A program made the position numbers and the translations under genes. The notes under the pieces are model-generated. The model had not been told where the DNA came from and did no database searches. It was given only the letters and a program-made list of their open reading frames with translations. From NCBI GenBank assembly GCA_934725535.1, contig CAKVBV010000028.1, positions 1 to 31,501 on the forward strand: a stretch of DNA of 31,501 nt. Reading direction: 5' to 3'. This DNA comes from an uncultured Bacteroidales bacterium (GTDB taxonomy: Bacteria > Bacteroidota > Bacteroidia > Bacteroidales > Paludibacteraceae). Below, piece by piece: positions 6,355 to 13,838 of the stretch (positions are counted from its first letter, which is position 1; each line of letters begins with the position of its first letter).

Positions 6355-7686
6355 TTATTTCACCATACCTCCAATTAGTTGGCGGGCGAAGGCGGGAATG
6401 TCGATGCCATCGAAGGTGCCGGAGGTCATCATCAACAAGGCTGTATTGCGGTAGTCCAGACTACGCAGGCGTGCTTGCAGCGCCTGACTGTCGGTGAAAA
6501 CCTCGACATTGCCGGTGCCGAAAGCGCGGCGCACATCTTCGGCATGGATAGGCGTGAGGTGCTTGTGCTCAATGACCTTCGGGTTGAAATAGACGAAGGC
6601 TATGTCGGCATCCTTCATACAGTCCTTGTACTGCGGGAGGAAGTCCGCCATAAGACTGGAGAAGGTGTGCAACTCCATGCATGCCACGAGGCGTTTATCG
6701 GGATAATGCTCGCGCATGGCATTGACGGTAGCGCGCAGTTTGCTGGGCGAGTGGGCGAAGTCCTTGTATGCCACGTTGTCGCCTATCTCGGCAATCTTCT
6801 CGAGGCGGTTGCTGGCACCGGTGAAAGAGGCGATGGCATGGTAGAAGTCGTCACGGGCTACGCCAATGGCTTCGCACGCGAGACACGCCGCCTGGAGGTT
6901 CTGCATATTGTGCCTGCCGAAGACCTGCATGGGGACGTCGCCGTCGTAGGCGTTGTACCGGATACAATGCACATCAGGGCGTGCTTCTGCCGCCAATGCG
7001 CGCAGGTTCTCGTCGCCCTCGTAGTAGATGAAGGTGCCGCGGGGTTCTATCTCGGCGACGAACTTGCGGAAGGTGTCCACGTATTCGGGGAAGGTGGGGA
7101 AGACATTGATATGGTCCCACGCGATGCCCGTGAGGATTGCTATATTAGGGTGGTAGAGGAGGAACTTGGAACGGCGGTCGAGGGGTGATGTGAGGTACTC
7201 ATCACCCTCAAAGACAGCGTATTTGGCAGTGTCGGAAAGGCGTACCATAGTGTCGAAGCCCTCAATCTGTGCGCCGACCATATAGTCCGCCTCGATGCCG
7301 AGGTGGCGGAGGACATAGAGTATCATGGCGGTGGTGGTGGTCTTGCCGTGGCTGCCGCCTACGACGATACGCACCTTGTCCAGGGTCTGCCGGTAGAGGT
7401 ACTCGGGGAAAGAGTAGATACGGATGCCGAGTTCGCGTGCGCGGAGCAGTTCGGGGTTGTCCTCACGGGCATGCATGCCGAGGATGATGGCGTCGATGTC
7501 CGGGGTGATGTTTTCGGGGTGCCAGCCCATCTGCGCGGGCAAGAGCCCTGCATTGCGGAGGTGGGTGCGCGCGGGGTCAAAGATTTCATCGTCGGAACCT
7601 GTGACGATGTATCCCTGTTTGCCGGCTACTGCGATTGCCAGATTGTGCATGGCAGCACCTCCGATGGCGATAAAATGTATTCTCAT
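6355..7686 (-). CDS. mpl: UDP-N-acetylmuramate:L-alanyl-gamma-D-glutamyl-meso-diaminopimelate ligase
   Basis: This cytoplasmic Mur ligase re-attaches the tripeptide recovered from cell-wall turnover to UDP-MurNAc, in peptidoglycan recycling. The 443-residue product starts MRIHFIAIGGAAMHNLAI, a Rossmann dinucleotide-like loop. It has the P-loop GSHGKTT at residues 110-116, GDEYLTSPLD, the metal/ATP region AWDHINVFP, and KDFAHSPSK in the C-terminal domain. These match Mpl rather than MurC, which is encoded separately at 18205. An upstream in-frame extension to 7830 overlaps ispG and is not used; the Met at 7686 lies only 7 nt after the ispG stop. The two genes therefore form one transcription unit. 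Confidence 0.93.
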   Translation of the reverse strand: MRIHFIAIGGAAMHNLAIAVAGKQGYIVTGSDDEIFDPARTHLRNAGLLPAQMGWHPENITPDIDAIILGMHAREDNPELLRARELGIRIYSFPEYLYRQTLDKVRIVVGGSHGKTTTTAMILYVLRHLGIEADYMVGAQIEGFDTMVRLSDTAKYAVFEGDEYLTSPLDRRSKFLLYHPNIAILTGIAWDHINVFPTFPEYVDTFRKFVAEIEPRGTFIYYEGDENLRALAAEARPDVHCIRYNAYDGDVPMQVFGRHNMQNLQAACLACEAIGVARDDFYHAIASFTGASNRLEKIAEIGDNVAYKDFAHSPSKLRATVNAMREHYPDKRLVACMELHTFSSLMADFLPQYKDCMKDADIAFVYFNPKVIEHKHLTPIHAEDVRRAFGTGNVEVFTDSQALQARLRSLDYRNTALLMMTSGTFDGIDIPAFARQLIGGMVK

Positions 7687-7693
7687 AATGCGA

Positions 7694-9196
7694 TTATTTG
7701 TCGTCTTCCTGTATGAGGTGGAGCAAGGCTTCCACGGCTTCCTCCTGCGGGATGTTCTTGAGTACGCACTCCTTGCCGCGGTAGAGGCTGACGCGTCCGC
7801 GCCCTGCGCCCACGTAACCATAATCAGCATCCGCCATCTCGCCGGGGCCGTTGACGATACAGCCCATGATGCCTATCTTCAGCCCTTGCAGGGGTTTTCC
7901 GGTGCGGTCGGTGAGGTACCGGGTGGCGGCTTTGACTTCGGCGATGGTCTTTTCGAGGTCGAACAACGTGCGCCCGCAGCCCGGGCAGGAGATGTACTCC
8001 GTCTTATATATGCGCACGCGCGAGGCCTGGAGGATGTCCTTGCTCAGTTGCTCCAGTTGCTCAGGGGTGAAATTGGGGTTTCGGAGGGTGAGGTTGGTGG
8101 CGTTGTACTGCCACAGGAGCCGCCCGCACTCGGCAGCGGCGTGGAGTTGGAAAAGCGTCCAATCGGTGTCGCGGTTGGTGTAGAAGACGGTGTCGCCCTC
8201 CACGGAAGTCTGTGTATCCGTGGCATATCGTATGCTGCGGGGGTTGGCGAAATAGTCCACCAATGCACGGGCGACGGGTATCTCGTTTTCGGGGGCTTCG
8301 CTAAGGCTGACGCGCACCGTGTCGCCAATACCGTCTGCCAAGAGGGCACCGACGCCCACAGCCGATTTGATGCGTCCGTCTTCGCCTTCGCCCGCTTCCG
8401 TCACGCCCAAGTGGAGCGGGAATGCCATACCCTCTGCGTCCATCTGCCGCACCAGCAGGCGCACCGTGTCCACCATGACGCGGGTGTTGCTGGCTTTGAC
8501 GGAGATGACGATGTCCGTAAAATGCTCGGCTACCGCCACGCGGAGGAACTCCATGACACTCTCCACCATGCCGGCGGGCGTGTCGCCATAGCGGGACATA
8601 ATGCGGTCGCTCAGGCTGCCGTGGTTCACCCCAAGGCGCAGGGCGGTGTGGTGGGCTTTGCAGATGTTGAGCAGACGGGTGAAACGCTCGCGCAGCCGTG
8701 TGAGTTCGGCTTGGTACTCCTCGTCGGTGTAGTCGATATGGCGGAACTTGCGTGCGGGGTCGATGTAGTTGCCCGGGTTGATACGCACCTTCTCCACCAC
8801 CTGCGCAGCGGCATCTGCCACGTCGGCTTGGAAGTGGACATCGGCAACGAGAGAGACCTCCCCAACCCCTCCTTCAAAGGAGGGGCTTGCAGAGGCTCCA
8901 CTATCCTTCTCTGAGAGGAGGGAAACAGAGTTGCCATGCACCCCCTCTTTGAGGGGGGAGAGGGAGTCATGTATCTTCTTCAATGATTCCACCTCCCTCA
9001 ACCCTTGTGTGGTGAAGCGCACCAGTTCCGCGCCGGCGGCGATACAGCGACGTGCCTGCGCAATGCTGCCTTCGATGTCATTGGTAGAGGTGCTCGCCAT
9101 AGTCTGAATACGAATGGGCGAGAGACTGCCTATTGACAGATTGCCCACCTGTGTCTGCGTCGTTTGGCGACGCTTATATGTACGATTTATATCCAT
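7694..9196 (-). CDS. ispG: 4-hydroxy-3-methylbut-2-enyl-diphosphate synthase (IspG/GcpE)
   Basis: This 4Fe-4S enzyme of the MEP isoprenoid pathway converts MEcPP into HMBPP. The N-terminal TIM-barrel region includes NLSIGSLSPIRIQTMAST, LVADVHF and EKVRINPGNY. The C-terminal cluster domain carries the ligands in SCPGCGR and GCIVNGPGE. At 500 residues it is longer than the roughly 370-residue E. coli form, because Bacteroidetes enzymes carry an extra central domain. The Met at 9196 (MDINRTYKRR) is chosen by family alignment; upstream Mets at 9253 and 9280 only add a Met/Ile-rich extension. Between KKIHDSL and LVADVHF (about residues 75-113) there is a Ser/Gly/Glu-rich stretch absent from the family, encoded by hairpin repeats. 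mpl follows after 7 nt. Confidence 0.94.
   Translation of the reverse strand: MDINRTYKRRQTTQTQVGNLSIGSLSPIRIQTMASTSTNDIEGSIAQARRCIAAGAELVRFTTQGLREVESLKKIHDSLSPLKEGVHGNSVSLLSEKDSGASASPSFEGGVGEVSLVADVHFQADVADAAAQVVEKVRINPGNYIDPARKFRHIDYTDEEYQAELTRLRERFTRLLNICKAHHTALRLGVNHGSLSDRIMSRYGDTPAGMVESVMEFLRVAVAEHFTDIVISVKASNTRVMVDTVRLLVRQMDAEGMAFPLHLGVTEAGEGEDGRIKSAVGVGALLADGIGDTVRVSLSEAPENEIPVARALVDYFANPRSIRYATDTQTSVEGDTVFYTNRDTDWTLFQLHAAAECGRLLWQYNATNLTLRNPNFTPEQLEQLSKDILQASRVRIYKTEYISCPGCGRTLFDLEKTIAEVKAATRYLTDRTGKPLQGLKIGIMGCIVNGPGEMADADYGYVGAGRGRVSLYRGKECVLKNIPQEEAVEALLHLIQEDDK
8866..8957. repeat. Hairpin repeats inside ispG
   Basis: Two perfect hairpins lie within the coding region: arms CCCCTCCTT/AAGGAGGGG at 8866-8885, and arms CCCCCTC/GAGGGGG around TTT at 8941-8957. 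A weaker C-rich/G-rich pair lies between them. A close relative of the second (arms CCCCTC/GAGGGG) occurs in non-coding DNA at 26118-26131. Translation stays open, adding about 30 residues to IspG. Confidence 0.75.
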
Positions 9197-9298
9197 CACG
9201 TTATTTCTTACTACAGAAATTATACGGTTCATTATACGATAATCTATGTTCATTTCCCCCATCGCCTGTACTAAAAGCAAAAAATAATCTCCTTATTA

Positions 9299-9330
9299 TT
9301 TGCAGGGTTCAAAAAAAAGCAGTACCTTTG
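9299..9330 (+). promoter_or_regulatory. Promoter of tRNA-Lys
   Basis: TTTG (9299-9302), a 20-nt spacer and TACCTTTG (9323-9330) give a perfect match to the Bacteroidetes consensus, ending 23 nt before the mature tRNA. Confidence 0.85.
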
Positions 9331-9353
9331 CAGCCGCTTTTGAGAAAAAGCAT

Positions 9354-9426
9354 GAATCAGTAGCTCAGCAGGTAGAGCACATCCCTTTTAAGGATGGGGT
9401 CCTGGGTTCGAGCCCCAGCTGGTTCA
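9354..9426 (+). tRNA. tRNA-Lys (anticodon TTT)
   Basis: The 73-nt cloverleaf folds fully. The acceptor stem pairs GAATCAG with CTGGTTC (one G-U), the D arm is GCTC/GAGC, and the anticodon stem CATCC/GGATG encloses the loop CTTTTAA with anticodon TTT at 9387-9389. The T arm is CTGGG/CCCAG with TTCGAGC, and the discriminator base is A. CCA is not encoded. Confidence 0.96.
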
Positions 9427-9429
9427 CAG

Positions 9430-9470
9430 AGAGGAGAGCAACGCTTTCCTTTTTTGTTGCCTGCTCCTCT
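9430..9470. other. Long hairpin just after tRNA-Lys
   Basis: The arms AGAGGAG (9430-9436) and CTCCTCT (9464-9470) enclose inner arms GCAAC (9438-9442) and GTTGC (9456-9460). A T6 run lies in the loop rather than after the stem, so it is not a textbook terminator, but its place 3 nt behind the tRNA suggests a processing or termination role. Confidence 0.45.
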
Positions 9471-9540
9471 GCTGCCGAGGTATGTCTTTGCTCTTTGGTT
9501 GGCATATTTCTTACTTTTTCCTGCGTCCTTTCTCTGACTG

Positions 9541-9572
9541 CAAAAGTACAAAAAAACATACACCCGCACAAT
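9541..9572 (-). promoter_or_regulatory. Possible antisense promoter facing tRNA-Lys
   Basis: On the minus strand, ATTG (9572-9569), 20 nt, then TACTTTTG (9548-9541). It would fire toward and across the tRNA gene, with no convincing gene in front of it. It may be chance or a relic. Confidence 0.35.
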
Positions 9573-9714
9573 AGTCTCATGGTTTTCTCAAGGCAACCGC
9601 ACCAAAATAGTAACAGAACAATGTAAAAAACAGTATAATAGTCATCAAAATAGCATTCAAGTGCTATCAAAAAAACATATTGAAACATATATATGGTTCG
9701 GCGAAGCCGATAAC

Positions 9715-9812
9715 GACGCGAGCCGATAAGGAGTTCTGCTCAAGCCACAGGCTTTCGCCTAGCTACGGCACTCAGTGTGCTGCACACACCTGCCTTACGC
9801 TTCACGTCCCCC
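9715..9812 (+). repeat. 98-nt dispersed repeat (copy 1)
   Basis: This stretch matches the reverse complement of 25958-26056 with about ten differences by eye over about 98 nt. Shared blocks include CCGATAAGG, AAGCCACAGGCTTTCGCCT and CACACCTGCCTTACGCTTCA. It lies in the gap between tRNA-Lys and the gene remnant, and codes for nothing recognisable. Confidence 0.85.
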
Positions 9813-9850
9813 AAGTGCGTAGCATCGCCATACAGTTTGTGCCAAACTGC

Positions 9851-9956
9851 CCGCGGACGAGGAGAGCACCCCGCTACGTCCACGGACTTGCGGGGACCCC
9901 GCAGGGCGTCCGCGGTCAGCAGAAATGCCATCTTTGACGACGCGGGACGCGTCGTC
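9851..9956. repeat. Large inverted repeat plus 21-nt hairpin
   Basis: The arms CCGCGGACG (9851-9859) and CGTCCGCGG (9907-9915) bracket a GC-rich interior. A copy of the dispersed hairpin (arms GACGACGCG/CGCGTCGTC, loop GGA) follows at 9936-9956. The combination parallels 6169-6293. The stretch 9427-9971 otherwise contains no gene. Confidence 0.8.
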
Positions 9957-9971
9957 CCCACAAACGTCGCC

Positions 9972-10283
9972 CCCACAACGTATATCCCCAATGCTCATTT
10001 CACCCCTGCGGCGCAAGCGGTGATGGAAGCGGGGCGGCGGTTGTGGTACTACTACCTCCACTACCCTGAGAGCGGCAACGCCCCTTATGGCACGGAGATA
10101 GACGTGAACGCCTCGTTCTACGACATTCGCGTCTTCTTCCAAGGGCGCAACGACAAGGGCAAGATGAACAACGACAGCAACGATGCCAAGTATATGCGTC
10201 TCTTCAGCGACCTGCGTCAAAAGCAGAAAGTGCTGGCACAGCAGATTGCCGAGAAAGTCTATCAATACGGTTTCCTGGAATAA
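9972..10283 (+). pseudogene. C-terminal remnant of an unrecognised protein fused to repeat DNA
   Basis: The last 90 or so codons look like genuine conserved protein: AHFTPAAQAVMEAGRRLWYY, then INDVNASFYD-type sequence (VNASFYDIRVFFQG), a KMNNDSND stretch and a final DLRQKQKVLAQQIAEK and YGFLE. The open frame continues upstream to 9777, but there it is only translated repeat DNA. No in-frame Met starts a plausible full domain; the first Met in the conserved part is at 10023. I therefore read it as the 3' end of a larger gene whose front has been replaced by repeats. It could instead be a short expressed protein starting at a non-ATG codon. I do not recognise the family. It ends 27 nt before the uridine kinase promoter. 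Confidence 0.5.
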
Positions 10284-10310
10284 TACGCTGCCCCTATTAT
10301 GTAGAGACCG

Positions 10311-10342
10311 TTTGTATATATCGCAAAAAAGTACTACCTTTG
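10311..10342 (+). promoter_or_regulatory. Promoter of udk
   Basis: TTTG (10311-10314), a 20-nt spacer and TACCTTTG (10335-10342) are a perfect consensus match. Transcription from about 10349 leaves a 20-nt leader before the udk ATG. Confidence 0.85.
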
Positions 10343-10368
10343 TAGCCCGAAGACAAACATCATTATCT

Positions 10369-10983
10369 ATGTTTATTATCGGCATCGCGGGCGGCACCGG
10401 CTCGGGTAAAACAACGGTGGTCAAGAAACTCACGGAACGCCTGCCCAAGGGCGAAGTGGTGGTTATTCCCCAAGACTCATACTACAAAGACAGCAGCCAT
10501 GTGCCTGTGGAAGAACGTCAGAACATCAACTTCGATCACCCCGATGCTTTCGAATGGTCCCTGTTGGTCAAGCAGATAGAGATGCTCAAGAACGGCGAGG
10601 CGATAGAGCAACCCGTATATGACTATCTGACCTGTACGCGGCAGAAGGAGACCATACACATCGAACCCCGTGAAATCATTGTGGTAGAAGGGATTATGGC
10701 ACTCCGCGACTACCACCTGCGCGAACAGATGGACCTCAAGATATTCGTGGACGCCGATGCCGATGACCGTCTGATACGTGTCGTACAGCGCGACATCGTG
10801 GAGCGCGGACGTACCGTGGAGGCGGTCATGGAGCGGTACCAGCGTGTACTCAAACCTATGCATGAGCAGTTTATCGAGCCCTGCAAACGATATGCGGACG
10901 TCATCATTCCCCAAGGAGGACACAACAACGCCGCCATCAATATGCTGGTGAAGTTTATCAAACAGCAGATACGCGAAAACTAA
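10369..10983 (+). CDS. udk: Uridine kinase
   Basis: This cytoplasmic pyrimidine-salvage kinase phosphorylates uridine and cytidine to UMP and CMP with GTP or ATP. The 204-residue product starts MFIIGIAGGTGSGKTTVV, with the Walker A loop at residues 8-16. QDSYYKD, NFDHPDAFEW, YDYLTCTR and VVEGIMAL, all uridine-kinase signatures, follow in order. The open frame extends to 10183, but the start at 10369 matches the family and lies 26 nt behind the promoter -7 box. The chromate-transporter pair follows after 36 nt, so the three genes may be transcribed together, although no functional link is evident. Confidence 0.96.
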   Translation: MFIIGIAGGTGSGKTTVVKKLTERLPKGEVVVIPQDSYYKDSSHVPVEERQNINFDHPDAFEWSLLVKQIEMLKNGEAIEQPVYDYLTCTRQKETIHIEPREIIVVEGIMALRDYHLREQMDLKIFVDADADDRLIRVVQRDIVERGRTVEAVMERYQRVLKPMHEQFIEPCKRYADVIIPQGGHNNAAINMLVKFIKQQIREN

Positions 10984-11019
10984 CCCCCAACCCCTACTCT
11001 CTATCCCCTAACCCCTGAT

Positions 11020-11565
11020 ATGAAGTTGTTCTTCGAGTTGTTCTGGACATACCTCAAGATAGGCACTTTCACCCTTGGCGGAGGCTATGCCATGCTGCCG
11101 CTCATACAAAAGGAGGTGGTGGACAACAAGCACTGGATTGACGAGGAGGAGTTCCTCAATATGATAGCCCTTGCGCAGGCTGCCCCCGGACTGATAGCGG
11201 TGAACTCGGCTGTATTCATCGGTTGGCGCATATATGGCTGGCGGGGTGTAATTGCCACGGTGCTGGGGGCGGTACTCCCTTCTTTCCTTATCATTCTCGC
11301 TATCGCTATGGTGTTCCAAGACTTCAAGGACAAGCCTGCCGTCGAAGCGGTATTCAAGGGTGTCCGTCCTGCTGTGGTGGCACTGATTGCCGCCCCGCTG
11401 TGCAAGATGGCAAAGAGTGCGAAAATCAGTTGGACAACAGCGTTTGTACCTGTCGCGGGTGCTTTGTTGATATGGCTTGGCGGTCTGTCGCCCGTGTGGA
11501 TTATCCTCATCACGGTGGTGGCGACATTGGCATACACGTGGCTGAAAGAAAGGAGGGCGCGGTGA
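11020..11565 (+). CDS. Chromate transporter family protein, first half-size subunit
   Basis: An inner-membrane protein of the CHR (chromate transport) family in its short, single-domain form. The 181-residue product has the family N-terminus FWTYLKIGTFTLGGGYAMLPL, the ENHWIDEEEF-like segment after it, and the motif AQAAPGLIAVNSAVFIG. About five hydrophobic segments follow, with a basic end. It overlaps the second half-size gene by 4 nt. Short CHR proteins normally come as such adjacent pairs, thought to insert in opposite orientations and work as a heterodimer. The substrate could be chromate, sulfate-like anions or something else. Confidence 0.92.
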   Translation: MKLFFELFWTYLKIGTFTLGGGYAMLPLIQKEVVDNKHWIDEEEFLNMIALAQAAPGLIAVNSAVFIGWRIYGWRGVIATVLGAVLPSFLIILAIAMVFQDFKDKPAVEAVFKGVRPAVVALIAAPLCKMAKSAKISWTTAFVPVAGALLIWLGGLSPVWIILITVVATLAYTWLKERRAR

Positions 11566-12143
11566 TTTACTTGCAACTGTTTCTCAGTTTCCTGAAGATA
11601 GGCTTGTTTGGCTTTGGCGGAGGGTTGGCTATCTTGTCGTTGATACAGCACGAAGTGGAGACCAACGGTTGGCTCACTCAGTCGGAGTTTGTGGATATAG
11701 TGGCGGTCAGTCAGGTAACACCCGGACCGATTGGCATCAACTGTGCCACCTATGTAGGCTACACGGCAACGGGCAGCGTATGGGGAAGTGTGGTGGCAAC
11801 ATCGGCTATAGTGCTGCCCAGTCTCATTATCATGCTGGCATTGTGCAAAATCTATTTCGTACTGAACACACGCTTCCAACGGAGTCCGTACTTCCAAAAC
11901 ACGATGCACTTTCTGCGTCTCTCGGTTTTGGGCTTGATTGCCGCAGCGGCACTCTGCCTGATGACCCCTGCCAGTTTCATTGATTGGCGCAGTTGGATGA
12001 TATTTGCATTGGTATGTATCTTCACCGTCCTCCCGCAGTTCGTACATCGCGGCTCGCCGTGGGTGAAGAAAACGATAGACATACTCTCCCACCCTATCCT
12101 GCTGATAGTCTTAGCCGGTGTGGCAGGGTATGTGATATATTAG
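11562..12143 (+). CDS. Chromate transporter family protein, second half-size subunit
   Basis: The partner of the preceding gene. It begins at a GTG (11562) whose last two bases and following A form the upstream TGA stop, and it is preceded by AGGAGG at 11551-11556, a clear Shine-Dalgarno. The product of 193 residues opens IYLQLFLSFLKIGLFGFGGG and carries the family motif VSQVTPGPIGINCATYVGY. Further hydrophobic segments end with LIVLAGVAGYVIY. The GTG is preferred over the longer frame from 11223, which is only an out-of-frame reading of the first gene. Similarity of both N-terminal motifs shows the pair arose by duplication. Confidence 0.9.
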   Translation: MIYLQLFLSFLKIGLFGFGGGLAILSLIQHEVETNGWLTQSEFVDIVAVSQVTPGPIGINCATYVGYTATGSVWGSVVATSAIVLPSLIIMLALCKIYFVLNTRFQRSPYFQNTMHFLRLSVLGLIAAAALCLMTPASFIDWRSWMIFALVCIFTVLPQFVHRGSPWVKKTIDILSHPILLIVLAGVAGYVIY

Positions 12144-12173
12144 TTTTTCCGAGTGCCCAAACATTATTTTAGA

Positions 12174-12839
12174 CTATTGCTTTTTTATCCACACGTTGGT
12201 GATTTCGGAGATGTAGAGTTGGTGGATAGCGGTGTCGCGTGTATAGTAGGAGCGAATGACTTCGTCCTTGTATGCGGGGTTGAAATGCGCGGTATCCATA
12301 CGCTGCTCAAACATGTTGCGACATTCGATGATGAGTCGTGCTTCAGCGAAAGCCATCATGCCTGACGGGGTGACAATGGGTGTCAGTCCTGCTTCTTTGA
12401 CCTTGTCGCATGCACGTCCTGAGCGTGTGCCGCAGATGTTGAGTGCGTGTTTGTACTCCTCGTTGAAGAAAGAGAGGGTGTATACCTGTTCGCGCTCGAT
12501 GAACTCATAGGTATAGCGCGAGTCACGCACCATAATGAATGCGGCAGGTTTGCCCCATATAAAGCCGGTAGCCCCCCACCCTGCCGTCATGGTGTTGAAG
12601 GATTGCGGGTTGCCTGCAGTGACGAGCATCCATTGCTTGCCTATGACCTCTATCATATTGTCTGTCAAGTCGGTGGGAGCAATACGGACGTAATCGCTTT
12701 GCCAGAGAGAGGAGTCCTGGACAGGGGTGGTTTCAACCTGCGAAGAGGTGGTGCCGGTCTGCTTGTTTGTGCAGCCGGAGAAAGATAGATTTGCCATAAT
12801 CAATACGGGCAGAATAGCCCGGATAAAGGTAAGTTTCAT
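12174..12839 (-). CDS. Lipoprotein with flavin-reductase-like (split-barrel) domain
   Basis: The body (WMLVTAGN, FNTMTAGWGATGFIWGKPAA, VRDSRYTYEFIE, YTLSFFNEEYKHAL, GTRSGRACDK) matches the FMN-binding split barrel of flavin reductase-like proteins, in a form common in Bacteroidetes. These are usually cytoplasmic. Here the N-terminus is a lipoprotein signal: basic MKLTFIR, a hydrophobic stretch, then NLSFSGC with the lipobox Cys, followed by a Thr/Ser/Gln linker of about 30 residues. The protein should therefore be anchored outside the cytoplasm. The Met at 12839 is preferred to the one at 12848. It converges with the transporter genes at its 3' end. The electron donor and substrate are unknown. 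Confidence 0.85.
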   Translation of the reverse strand: MKLTFIRAILPVLIMANLSFSGCTNKQTGTTSSQVETTPVQDSSLWQSDYVRIAPTDLTDNMIEVIGKQWMLVTAGNPQSFNTMTAGWGATGFIWGKPAAFIMVRDSRYTYEFIEREQVYTLSFFNEEYKHALNICGTRSGRACDKVKEAGLTPIVTPSGMMAFAEARLIIECRNMFEQRMDTAHFNPAYKDEVIRSYYTRDTAIHQLYISEITNVWIKKQ

Positions 12840-13091
12840 TGTTATCATTCGTCATTTACACCTATATGCAAACAAAATCCGTGCCAAGTACAGTGCCCGT
12901 GGACAGACAAAACGCAGTGTGCAAATGAGAGAGTGAAGGATGATGAATAATACATATTTTAACAATTACACATTTCATGCGTTATAACACCCCGAGGTTC
13001 GCTCGACATTCTCTCAGTATTCTCTCGGCAACAGTGCGTATTTATAATTATTTACAATATAAGAAATAGCAGTGATTGGCAGTCCCTGACA

Positions 13092-13832
13092 TCAGTTGTG
13101 TGCCCAGCCGAGGGCGAAGACAGCGGCGCGGCAACCGCGAATGGGGGTGAGCATACGCATACAGGAGAGCATGGTGGCACCGGAAGTGATGACATCGTCC
13201 ACGAGGAGGATGTGCTTGCCTTTCCACTCTTCGGGGTGAAGGACAGAGAAGATATTCTCTACGTTCCGCATACGGTGGCTGAGTTGTGAGCGCGACTGGT
13301 GGGGATTGTTGCGCAAGCGGACGAGATGCGTGGTGTCAATGGGTATGTGCGTGATGCTATTGAGTCCGCGGCAGATGTGCTCGGCTTGGTTGAATCCGCG
13401 CTGACGCAGACGCTTGGGGTGCAATGGAACAGGGACCAACACATCGATGTCCTCCAACAAAGCAGACCCTATATAGTCGCGGGCAGCCTCCTGCCCCAAG
13501 GCGTAGAATATCTCGGGACGTGGGTGAAGTCCGAATTTTCCTTGCTCGATGAGATGACGGAATGTGGCTCCGCGCTTGCGGTTGTAGTAGGCAAAAGCCG
13601 CTCCACGCTCGTAGTGAATCACGTGTTTCTCGGACGCGATGAGGTCGGCAAAGAGCATGTCAATGCCGTTATTGTCTATGGACGCATGCTCGGTGCGGGG
13701 CAAGGCGTCCAGACACTCCCGACATATCACCTCTTCGGCAGGAAGCAGTTTCCGCTCACAAGCGGGGCAACAGGCGGGGAAGAGCACTTCCGCAACAGCC
13801 TCCGCACAGCGAGATACAAGCGAGACAGGCAT
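13092..13832 (-). CDS. ComF family phosphoribosyltransferase-like protein
   Basis: A protein of the ComF/GntX family, linked in other bacteria to DNA uptake or use of external DNA. The N-terminus carries a Cys-rich zinc site (CCPACE and CREC, residues 21-40). The C-terminal half has VPVPLHPKRLRQRGFNQAE, typical of the family, and the phosphoribosyl-binding loop LLVDDVITSGAT. Its 246 residues are a normal length. The start lies 6 nt after the stop of the Wzz-like gene, so both share a transcript. The gap downstream of it, 12849-13091, shows no gene or clear signal. The exact role is unknown. Confidence 0.92.
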   Translation of the reverse strand: MPVSLVSRCAEAVAEVLFPACCPACERKLLPAEEVICRECLDALPRTEHASIDNNGIDMLFADLIASEKHVIHYERGAAFAYYNRKRGATFRHLIEQGKFGLHPRPEIFYALGQEAARDYIGSALLEDIDVLVPVPLHPKRLRQRGFNQAEHICRGLNSITHIPIDTTHLVRLRNNPHQSRSQLSHRMRNVENIFSVLHPEEWKGKHILLVDDVITSGATMLSCMRMLTPIRGCRAAVFALGWAHN

Positions 13833-13838
13833 TTACTG

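Noticed and set aside
7424..8914. A 496-codon plus-strand open frame opposite ispG and mpl
   Set aside because: It spans two real genes on the other strand, has no domain motif and is explained by codon bias in GC-rich DNA.
9357..9569. A minus-strand reading frame across tRNA-Lys with the peptide GLEPRTP-like or GARTQDP
   Set aside because: This is the well-known false peptide made by translating the complement of a tRNA T arm; the region is the tRNA itself.
9777..9971. The N-terminal half of the open frame ending at 10283 as true protein
   Set aside because: It is a translation of the 98-nt repeat, a large inverted repeat and a hairpin, all of which recur elsewhere in non-coding DNA.
10183..10368. 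A 62-codon N-terminal extension of uridine kinase
   Set aside because: It overlaps the remnant gene and the udk promoter, and the family begins at MFIIGIAGG.
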